Below, one piece after another: positions 1 to 4,440 of a DNA stretch of 6,721 nt (position 1 is its first letter; each line of letters starts with the position of its first letter). The position numbers and the translations under genes were made by a program. The DNA is from Nitrospirota bacterium. GTDB lineage: Bacteria > Nitrospirota > Nitrospiria > JACQBZ01. Location: contig JACQHO010000065.1 in the NCBI GenBank assembly GCA_016198945.1, forward strand, positions 1-6,721. Direction: 5' to 3'. The notes under the pieces are model-generated. The model saw nothing but the letters and a program-made list of their open reading frames with translations. It was not told where the DNA came from and did not search any database.

Positions 1-34
1 GAAACCTTCCGGAGCCTTTTTTGGTCTCCCCCAT
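1..34 (-). CDS. Start of an unidentified protein-coding gene, cut by the window edge
   Basis: Eleven complete codons are visible, reading MGETKKGSGRF, and the frame is open to the edge. The ATG at 34-32 is chosen because GGAG sits five bases upstream and a strong promoter lies about 65 bp upstream, leaving a leader of about 63 nt. An alternative frame opens at ATG 144 or ATG 105 and also stays open to the edge (48 or 35 codons), but the ATG at 105 overlaps the -10 box and neither has a good ribosome binding site. The product cannot be identified from so few residues. It follows thiE in the same direction but seems to have its own promoter, so it need not be a thiamin gene. Confidence 0.4.
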   Translation of the reverse strand, partial: MGETKKGSGRF

Positions 35-103
35 CGTATCTCCGGGATCAAACGCGTTCTTTGGAGAGGATCTTGCCTCGACGAAGTGGGTTCTTTGGTT
101 TTC

Positions 104-132
104 ATTCTATCACCGAACGGAACACCGGTCAA
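104..132 (-). promoter_or_regulatory. Sigma70-type promoter with extended -10, for the gene leaving the left edge
   Basis: On the minus strand TTGACC (132-127) is followed after 17 bp by TAGAAT (109-104). A TG one base upstream of the -10 box gives an extended -10. It matches the consensus at 5/6 and 5/6 positions with ideal spacing. Transcription should start near 97, about 63 bp before the ATG at 34. It lies just past the thiE stop, so it separates the downstream gene from thiamin control. No thiE terminator is visible between them, so readthrough is also possible. Confidence 0.6.
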
Positions 133-152
133 TAGCCCCCTCATGATTTTGA

Positions 153-812
153 TCACGCGGACGGGACCGTCGCTGCAGGTCGGTCTGTTTTTATTTCCCG
201 CAGAAGGCGCTCGGCCGCCGCGCGCGGATTCGGAGCCTGGAGAAGCGCCGAAATCACCGCGACGCCGCGCGCGCCGCTTTGCATCACCTCCGGAATGCGC
301 TCGGACCGGATTCCGCCGATCGCAAAGATCGGGATCGCAACATGAACGGCCGCGGAACGGATCTCGGAGGCGCCCAACGGCTTTCCCATCGTCCGCTTGG
401 ACGGCGTATCGAAGATGGGACCGAGAACGACAAAATCGGCGCCGGACCGCTGGGCCTCGATCGCCTCGGATCGGCCGTGCACCGACTGACCGATGAGACG
501 ATCCGGCCCCAGCATTCTTCGAACCGCCGGCGTCGGGAGGCTGTCGGCCCGGAGGTGAACCCCGTCCGCCTCAACAGCCAGACAGACATCCACGCGATCA
601 TTGATGAAAAGACGGGCGCCGAACCCGGCCGTCAGGGAACGCAATTTTTCGGCCCAGCGAAAAAGCTCCCGCACCGGCAGATCCTTCTCCCGCAGCTGAA
701 CGGCCCGGACCCCGCCCTCCAGGGCTTCTTTGACAACCGCGTCCAGCGGGCGGCCGCCGGTCTGATGCCGATCCGTGACGAGATAAAGATTAAAATCGAT
801 CCGGGGATTCAT
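153..812 (-). CDS. thiE: Thiamin-phosphate synthase (ThiE family, with some TenI-like features)
   Basis: This 219-residue TIM barrel of the ThiE/TenI family is about the usual length. ThiE joins HMP pyrophosphate to the thiazole phosphate to give thiamin phosphate in the cytosol. ThiE features seen are QLREK at 39-43 (pyrimidine-site Gln, Arg, Lys), the Asn-Asp pair N71/D72, GPIF at 131-134 followed by TPSK (phosphate-binding T-x-S/T-K), and IFAIGGI at 162-168. Two points are atypical: the usual GQED after the HL motif reads RADS (88-91), so the second Mg-binding Asp is shifted or replaced, and the ThiE VS-x-H motif reads GQSVH (108-112), as in the thiazole tautomerase TenI. ThiE is favoured by the pyrimidine-site residues; TenI, which would also fit next to thiG, cannot be excluded. 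The ATG lies 8 nt after the thiG stop with AGAGG upstream, so it belongs to the thiSGE operon. Confidence 0.85.
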   Translation of the reverse strand: MNPRIDFNLYLVTDRHQTGGRPLDAVVKEALEGGVRAVQLREKDLPVRELFRWAEKLRSLTAGFGARLFINDRVDVCLAVEADGVHLRADSLPTPAVRRMLGPDRLIGQSVHGRSEAIEAQRSGADFVVLGPIFDTPSKRTMGKPLGASEIRSAAVHVAIPIFAIGGIRSERIPEVMQSGARGVAVISALLQAPNPRAAAERLLREIKTDRPAATVPSA

Positions 813-820
813 GCCATCCT

Positions 821-1597
821 CTATTCGATCATTCCCTCAACCGGGCTGCTGGCGTTTGCGTAGAGTTTCTTGGGAATACGTCCCGCCTTGTAGGCCAGTC
901 GGCCGGCACGGACGGCGTATTTCATCGCCTCGGCCATCGCGATCGGATCCTGCGCCCCCGCGATGCCGGTATTCATCAAAACGCCGTCGCATCCCATCTC
1001 CATGGCGATCGCGGCATCGGACGCCGTCCCCACGCCGGCATCCACGATCACCGGAACCTTGATGGTCTCGCGGATAATCTGGATATTGTACGGGTTTCGG
1101 ATCCCCAATCCCGACCCGATCGGAGCGGCCAGCGGCATGACACAGGCACAGCCGACATCCTCCAATCGCTTGGCCACGATCGGATCGTCGTTGGTATATG
1201 GAAGCACGACAAACCCTTCTTTCACCAGGATTTTCGCCGCCTCGATCAAACCGGCCGTGTCCGGGAACAACGTCTTTTGATCGCCGATCACCTCCAGCTT
1301 GACCAGGTTCGTGATGCCGGCGGCCCGGGCCAGCCGCGCCGTCCGCACGGCTTCGTCCGCCGTATAACAGCCGGCGGTATTGGGAAGGATCTTATATTTC
1401 TTCGGGTCAATATAGTCCAAAAGGTTTTCCTTGTCCCGGTCGATGATGTTCACGCGGCGGACCGCGACCGTGACCATCTCCGCGCCGGAGGCCTCGATCG
1501 CCGTCCGGGTCTGCTCAAAATCCTTGTACTTTCCGGTGCCGACGATCAGGCGGGACTTTAATTGAATGCCGCCGATCGTCAAAAAATCGTCTTTCAT
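821..1597 (-). CDS. thiG: Thiazole synthase ThiG
   Basis: ThiG condenses 1-deoxy-D-xylulose 5-phosphate, dehydroglycine and the sulfur of ThiS thiocarboxylate into the thiazole phosphate of thiamin. The 258 residues cover the whole family length. Visible hallmarks are SRLIVGTGKY at 15-24, LPNTAGCYTADEA at 71-83, the Schiff-base lysine in VKLEVIGD (K100 by family comparison), VLPYTNDD, and the phosphate-binding end VDAGVGTASDAA followed by GVLMNTGIA. The ATG shares bases with the thiS stop (ATGA), so the two genes are translationally coupled. The thiG Shine-Dalgarno (GGGGGAGG, 1608-1601) lies in the thiS codons for its terminal glycines. The dehydroglycine-forming enzyme (ThiO or ThiH) and the ThiS-activating ThiF are not in the window. 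Confidence 0.97.
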   Translation of the reverse strand: MKDDFLTIGGIQLKSRLIVGTGKYKDFEQTRTAIEASGAEMVTVAVRRVNIIDRDKENLLDYIDPKKYKILPNTAGCYTADEAVRTARLARAAGITNLVKLEVIGDQKTLFPDTAGLIEAAKILVKEGFVVLPYTNDDPIVAKRLEDVGCACVMPLAAPIGSGLGIRNPYNIQIIRETIKVPVIVDAGVGTASDAAIAMEMGCDGVLMNTGIAGAQDPIAMAEAMKYAVRAGRLAYKAGRIPKKLYANASSPVEGMIE

Positions 1598-1800
1598 GAG
1601 CCTCCCCCGACAAAGCTGATGATTTCCAAACGATCCCCTTCTTTTAAAACCGTGCGGGCATACTCTTGTTTGTCTAAAATCCGCAGATTCAATTCAACCG
1701 CCACCCGCTCCGGAGACGTCTGCAGCGCCTCCAGCAGATTCGCGACGGTCGTGTTCGGCGCAAACTCCCGGCCTTCCCCGTTCAGATACAACCGGATCAC
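1594..1800 (-). CDS. thiS: Sulfur carrier protein ThiS with a C-terminal GGG-Ser tail
   Basis: ThiS is a small ubiquitin-fold protein (68 residues here) whose C-terminal Gly-Gly is adenylated by ThiF and turned into a thiocarboxylate that gives sulfur to ThiG. The chain has the usual pattern: IRLYLNGEGREF at the start, VANLLEAL, RVAVELN, then LKEGDRLEIISFVGGG. It starts with GTG at 1800-1798; the only Shine-Dalgarno candidate is the AAGGAGGGGG run at 1819-1810, and the TTG just upstream meets a stop at once. Oddly it ends in Gly-Gly-Gly-Ser, so the diglycine is not terminal. The extra Ser codon lies in the overlap with the thiG start (TCATGA). It is the first gene after the riboswitch terminator. 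Confidence 0.93.
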   Translation of the reverse strand: MIRLYLNGEGREFAPNTTVANLLEALQTSPERVAVELNLRILDKQEYARTVLKEGDRLEIISFVGGGS

Positions 1801-1809
1801 TTACAATGT

Positions 1810-1819
1810 CCCCCTCCTT
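1810..1819 (-). promoter_or_regulatory. Ribosome binding site of thiS (GTG start)
   Basis: AAGGAGGGGG on the minus strand lies 9 nt (from the G-run) to 12 nt (from GGAGG) before the GTG. The spacing is a little long. It lies beyond the terminator hairpin, so it is transcribed only when the terminator is bypassed. Confidence 0.6.
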
Positions 1820-1824
1820 GCCCC

Positions 1825-1864
1825 AAAATACAAAAAGCCGTACCCACGTCGGGAAGTACGGCTT
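1825..1864 (-). terminator. Intrinsic terminator controlled by the TPP riboswitch
   Basis: On the minus strand AAGCCGTAC (1864-1856) pairs perfectly over nine bases with GTACGGCTT (1843-1835) around a 12-nt loop, followed by a T-rich run (TTTTTGTATTTT). It stands between the aptamer and thiS. Its 5' half can pair instead with the aptamer's 3' end, as expected for a transcriptional OFF switch. There is no T-run on the plus-strand side, so it acts in the minus direction only. Confidence 0.88.
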
Positions 1865-1900
1865 GTCGGTTATGATCTGATGACCATGCGGCCGCTTCCC
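1851..1900 (-). promoter_or_regulatory. Predicted antiterminator of the thi leader
   Basis: GGGAAGCGGC (1900-1891) includes the conserved GGGAA of the aptamer and its P1 3' strand. It is complementary to GCCG-TA-CTTCCC (1862-1851), the terminator's 5' arm and loop: ten pairs with a two-base bulge, across a 28-nt loop. Without TPP this pairing would break the terminator and let thiS be read. With TPP bound, P1 keeps GGGAAGCG occupied and the terminator forms. The pairing is seen in the sequence; the mechanism is inferred from known terminator-type TPP switches. Confidence 0.7.
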
Positions 1901-2073
1901 TACGCCCGTATTACCGGGATCAGGTTCACAGGGTTGCCCATTGACTTCTGTTCAGTGAAAAGTGTTCAGGGGTCTCTCACCATACTCAACTGAACACTTC
2001 ACACCCAACAGTCGCATTCGGGCTCTCAGCCCGACCGGTGAATTCTCGTCATCACGGCCGTGCACCCCCAGCG
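1893..2073 (-). promoter_or_regulatory. TPP riboswitch (THI element) with an enlarged optional arm
   Basis: The conserved THI-box parts appear in order on the minus strand: GGGGGTGC (2069-2062), CTGAGA (2029-2024), ACCCTGTGAACCTGATC (1934-1918), the P5 hairpin CCCG-GTAATA-CGGG, and GCGTAGGGAA. P1 is CGCT (2073-2070) with AGCG (1896-1893). P3 is GGCCGTGA with TCACCGGTC, eight pairs with one bulged C. The aptamer is about 181 nt, against about 100 nt usually, because of an 89-nt arm between CTGAGA and ACCC. It binds thiamin pyrophosphate and should switch off thiSGE through the terminator at 1864-1825. Confidence 0.96.
1935..2023 (-). repeat. Long imperfect hairpin inserted in the TPP aptamer (P3a position)
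   Basis: Between CTGAGA and ACCC the RNA can fold into one rod. GCCC pairs with GGGC at the base, then GACTGTT with AACA-(GAA)-GTC, then GTGA with TCAC, then AGTGTTCAG with CTGAACACT, closing a 20-nt loop: roughly 24 pairs with small bulges. On the plus strand TGTTCAG occurs at 1949-1955 and 1963-1969, with its inverse CTGAACA at 1990-1996. An optional P3a stem at this site is known in TPP riboswitches; this one is long. It could be a natural expansion or a small palindromic element that landed at a tolerant site. Confidence 0.75.
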
Positions 2074-2079
2074 TTTGTC

Positions 2080-2109
2080 ATCTTACATGAGCCCCGGAGA
2101 GCTTGTCAA
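2080..2109 (-). promoter_or_regulatory. Promoter of the thiSGE operon
   Basis: TTGACA (2109-2104), a perfect -35 box, is followed after 18 bp by TAAGAT (2085-2080). Transcription would start near 2074, only a few bases before the P1 stem at 2073, so the aptamer is the first structure made. It is divergent from the dppB promoter about 50 bp away. Confidence 0.8.
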
Positions 2110-2160
2110 TAGCACCGTCCGTGCCTGCGGAGACGTTCCATGGCCGAGGGCCGGCGACGT

Positions 2161-2190
2161 TTGACTTTCCGTCGGCGGTTTTGTTACCAT
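2161..2190 (+). promoter_or_regulatory. Probable promoter of dppBC
   Basis: TTGACT (2161-2166) is followed after 18 bp by TACCAT (2185-2190). A TG at 2182-2183, one base upstream of the -10 box, makes it an extended -10. The start would fall near 2197, giving a leader of about 30 nt to the TTG start. No operator-like palindrome was recognised around it. Confidence 0.55.
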
Positions 2191-2215
2191 CCCCCTCGGA
2201 TTCATCGCCACGAAT

Positions 2216-2229
2216 AGGAGTCCAGATTG
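2216..2229 (+). promoter_or_regulatory. Ribosome binding site deciding the TTG start of dppB
   Basis: AGGAG (2216-2220) lies six bases before TTG at 2227. No ATG or GTG in this frame offers a better start before the first membrane segment, so the rare TTG start is preferred. Confidence 0.75.
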
Positions 2230-3207
2230 CTGTCCTTCCTCGGGTATCGGCTCTTCCGGTTTTTCATCTCCCTGGTCGGCGTTACCGTCATCACCTTCGG
2301 AATCATGCATCTCGCGCCGGGGGATCCCACCGACCTTCAGACCACCATGAATCCGCGGGTCTCGGCCCAGGCCAAGGACAATCTGCGCAAATTGTACGGG
2401 CTGGATCAACCGCTCCATGTTCAATATGCCCGGTGGGTCAAACGGGTCGCGGCGCTGGACTTCGGCACCTCGTTCGTGGACGGCCAGACGGTCGTCCGGA
2501 AAATCACGCAACGGATGCCGATCACGATCGTCATTAATCTTCTGGCCCTAACATTGATCTTCCTGATCGCGCTCCCGATCGGTGTTTACTCGGCCACGCA
2601 TCCCTACTCGACTTTTGACAAAGCCGCCACGGTCTTTGTCTTTGTCGGTTTTGCCACGCCCACCTTCTGGCTGGCCTTGTTGATGATGATCCTTTTCGGC
2701 GTCATCCTGGGCTGGCTTCCGATCTCGGGATACCAATCCCTCGACGTCGGCGGGATGACCTTCGTGGAACGGCTTGGCGACTGGACGAGCCACTTGCTCC
2801 TTCCCGTCTTCATCTCGGCCTTCGGGGGACTGGCCGGACTTTCGCGATACGCGCGGGCCGAGATGCTGGAGGTGATCCGGCAGGACTATATCCGGACGGC
2901 GCGGGCGAAAGGGTTGAGCGAACGCGTCGTCGTCTACAAGCATGCCTTGCGGAACGCACTGATCCCGATCATCACGATCCTGGGGCTTTCCGTTCCGGGA
3001 CTGATCGGAGGCAGCGTCATCTTCGAAACGATCTTCGCGATCGACGGCATGGGACGGCTGTTCTACCAATCCGTCCTGTCGCGCGACTACCCGACGATTA
3101 TGGGCGTGACCGTGCTGGGAACCGTCCTGACCCTGATCGGCAACCTGTTGGCCGATCTTTCCTATGCCGTTGCCAATCCGACGGTCCGGCTTCATCGGGG
3201 AAAATAA
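2227..3207 (+). CDS. dppB: Peptide/nickel-type ABC transporter permease, DppB family
   Basis: This 326-residue inner-membrane protein belongs to the DppB/OppB/NikB family and would form half of the channel of a dipeptide, oligopeptide or nickel importer. Six membrane segments can be read: near 9-30 (ending in HLAPGDP, typical of the family), 99-122, 133-163, 190-208, 246-265 and 287-312. The EAA loop that contacts the ATPase is DYIRTARAKGL at 220-230, continuing to HALRNALIP at 239-247. GMGRLFYQSVLSRDYP and the NLLADLSYAVANPTVR end are also typical. Translation starts at TTG. The substrate cannot be read from the sequence, so the symbol gives the family only. dppC follows 10 nt later; no binding protein or ATPase gene is in the window. 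Confidence 0.93.
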   Translation: MLSFLGYRLFRFFISLVGVTVITFGIMHLAPGDPTDLQTTMNPRVSAQAKDNLRKLYGLDQPLHVQYARWVKRVAALDFGTSFVDGQTVVRKITQRMPITIVINLLALTLIFLIALPIGVYSATHPYSTFDKAATVFVFVGFATPTFWLALLMMILFGVILGWLPISGYQSLDVGGMTFVERLGDWTSHLLLPVFISAFGGLAGLSRYARAEMLEVIRQDYIRTARAKGLSERVVVYKHALRNALIPIITILGLSVPGLIGGSVIFETIFAIDGMGRLFYQSVLSRDYPTIMGVTVLGTVLTLIGNLLADLSYAVANPTVRLHRGK

Positions 3208-3217
3208 AGGCTGTTCA

Positions 3218-4072
3218 ATGGCTGGAAAACAACGATCAACGCTCGAACAGTTCTGGGCGCGGTTTAAGCGAAACCGGACGGCCATCGCAGGCGGCCTCAT
3301 CGTCCTGTCGGTCTTCGTGATCGCGCTGCTCGCGCCGATCCTGTCGCCGTACGACCCGGCCTTTATTGATATCGAAACGATCTTGATGGGACCGACCCAT
3401 GCCCACCCTCTCGGAACGGATGAGCTGGGACGGGATGTTTTAAGCCGGATGATCTGGGGTTCACGGATCTCGTTGCTGGTCGGTTTCGTGGCGGTCGGAA
3501 TCTCGATCCTGATCGGCATCCTGATCGGGGCCGTCGCCGGGTACTACGGCGGCTGGGCGGACGATGTTCTCATGCAGTTCGTGGACATCATGCTTTCGAT
3601 CCCGACCTTCTTCCTGATCCTGGCCGTGATCGCGCTCGTCGAACCGAACATCTGGAACATCATGATCGTGATCGGCATCACGAGCTGGATGGGCGTGGCC
3701 CGTCTCGTCCGCGGCCAGTTCCTGACCTTGAAAGAGATGGACTATATCACGGCGGCGCGGGCATTGGGCGCGAAAGACGGGCGTATGATTTTTTTCCATA
3801 TCCTTCCGAACGCCATGTCGCCGGTCTATGTCTCGGCGGTGCTGGGCGTGGCCGGCGCCATTCTGACCGAGTCCTCCTTGAGCTTTCTGGGCCTGGGCGT
3901 TCAGCCGCCGACGCCGAGCTGGGGCAGTATCATCACGGGAGGCAAGGACACGATCGAGATCGCCTGGTGGCTCTCGCTCTTCCCCGGCCTCGCCATTCTG
4001 ATCACCGTCCTGGGCTACAACCTTCTCGGAGAAGGCCTCCAGGACGCGCTGAATCCGAGGCTGAAGGAGTAA
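3218..4072 (+). CDS. dppC: Peptide/nickel-type ABC transporter permease, DppC family
   Basis: The 284-residue partner of the DppB-like protein would be the second half of the import channel. It has a short cytosolic N-terminus with FWARFKRNRTAIAGG, the first membrane segment near 22-44, and the family hallmark HPLGTDELGRDVLSR at 63-77 followed by the WGSRISLLVG segment. The EAA loop is DYITAARALGA at 175-185, continuing to HILPNAMSPV. The C-terminal ESSLSFLGLGVQPPTPSWG and NLLGEGLQDALNPR are diagnostic. The ATG at 3218 has AAAGG seven bases upstream and leaves a 10-nt gap after dppB. An in-frame ATG at 3164 would overlap dppB by 44 nt and add residues not typical of the family, so it is not used. 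Confidence 0.94.
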   Translation: MAGKQRSTLEQFWARFKRNRTAIAGGLIVLSVFVIALLAPILSPYDPAFIDIETILMGPTHAHPLGTDELGRDVLSRMIWGSRISLLVGFVAVGISILIGILIGAVAGYYGGWADDVLMQFVDIMLSIPTFFLILAVIALVEPNIWNIMIVIGITSWMGVARLVRGQFLTLKEMDYITAARALGAKDGRMIFFHILPNAMSPVYVSAVLGVAGAILTESSLSFLGLGVQPPTPSWGSIITGGKDTIEIAWWLSLFPGLAILITVLGYNLLGEGLQDALNPRLKE

Positions 4073-4083
4073 CTGGTTTGCGA

Positions 4084-4114
4084 TTGACATACCTCCCCCC
4101 GCCGGGATTAGAAT
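4084..4114 (+). promoter_or_regulatory. Probable promoter before the GYD-domain gene
   Basis: A perfect TTGACA (4084-4089) lies just after the dppC stop, with TAGAAT at 4109-4114. The 19-bp spacing is wider than ideal, which lowers confidence. Start of transcription would be near 4121, giving a short leader of about 23 nt. If real, the downstream genes can be expressed independently of dppBC. Confidence 0.45.
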
Positions 4115-4130
4115 GGGGCTCTCACTATAT

Positions 4131-4138
4131 AAGGAGGT
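4131..4138 (+). promoter_or_regulatory. Strong ribosome binding site of the GYD-domain gene
   Basis: AAGGAGGT lies five bases before ATG 4144 and is almost fully complementary to the 16S 3' end. It fixes the start at 4144 and rules out the longer reading that begins inside dppC. It predicts high translation. Confidence 0.9.
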
Positions 4139-4143
4139 GCGTC

Positions 4144-4437
4144 ATGATTCGATATGTCACCCTTCTCAATTTTACCGATCAGGGAATCCGGAACGTCAAA
4201 CAAACGATCGACCGGGCAAAGGCCTTCAAGGGCGCGGCCGACAAACTGGGCGCGACGCTCAAGGACCTCTACTGGACCCAGGGACAATACGATCTCGTGG
4301 CCACGATCGAGGTTCCGGACGAGCAGACCGGGATGTCGCTTCTTCTGGCCCTGGGCAGCCTGGGGAACATCCGGACGCAGACGCTCCGCGCCTTCACGTC
4401 CGACGAGATGAAGCCGGTTCTCGCAAAGATGCCCTAA
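4144..4437 (+). CDS. GYD-domain protein of unknown function
   Basis: This 97-residue soluble protein spans one GYD domain, a small ferredoxin-like-fold family without an established biochemical role. The visible signature is YWTQGQYDLVATIE, with the naming G-x-Y-D at 47-50, followed by LALGSLGNIRTQTLRAF, which is typical of the family. The N-terminus MIRYVTLLNFTDQGIRNVKQT also matches. There is no signal peptide or membrane segment. It has its own strong ribosome binding site and probably its own promoter. The peptidase gene begins three bases after its stop, so the two are likely co-translated. What it senses or binds cannot be inferred; similar small alpha/beta proteins often dimerise. Confidence 0.9.
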   Translation: MIRYVTLLNFTDQGIRNVKQTIDRAKAFKGAADKLGATLKDLYWTQGQYDLVATIEVPDEQTGMSLLLALGSLGNIRTQTLRAFTSDEMKPVLAKMP

Positions 4438-4440
4438 TCA

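Noticed and set aside
86..496. Plus-strand open frame of 136 codons at the left end
   Set aside because: Arg/Pro/Ser-rich out-of-frame translation overlapping thiE, with no convincing ribosome binding site.
279..863. Plus-strand open frame of 194 codons opposite thiE
   Set aside because: thiE is clearly coding on the other strand and this translation has no recognisable motif.
1562..1993. Plus-strand open frame of 143 codons across thiS and the leader
   Set aside because: It runs antisense through thiS, the terminator and the riboswitch, all better supported.
1949..1996. Insertion-sequence ends or a CRISPR-like repeat
   Set aside because: Only three copies of a 7-nt word, in mixed orientation, within one hairpin. 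No transposase, no regular spacing and no target duplication were seen.
3164..3217. Upstream in-frame start for dppC
   Set aside because: It would overlap dppB by 44 nt and add an atypical N-terminus. The ATG at 3218 has a Shine-Dalgarno and normal spacing.
2548..3519. Long minus-strand open frame of 323 codons opposite dppB/dppC
   Set aside because: It is highly charged with no recognisable domain and lies opposite two clear permease genes. It is an effect of GC-rich codon use.
3461..4090. Minus-strand open frame of 209 codons opposite dppC
   Set aside because: Composition is dominated by Asp, Arg, His and Gln, as expected from the antisense of membrane-protein codons. No family signature is seen.
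3967..4143. Longer GYD protein beginning inside dppC
   Set aside because: The added residues come from dppC read in another frame. AAGGAGGT before ATG 4144 fixes the true start.
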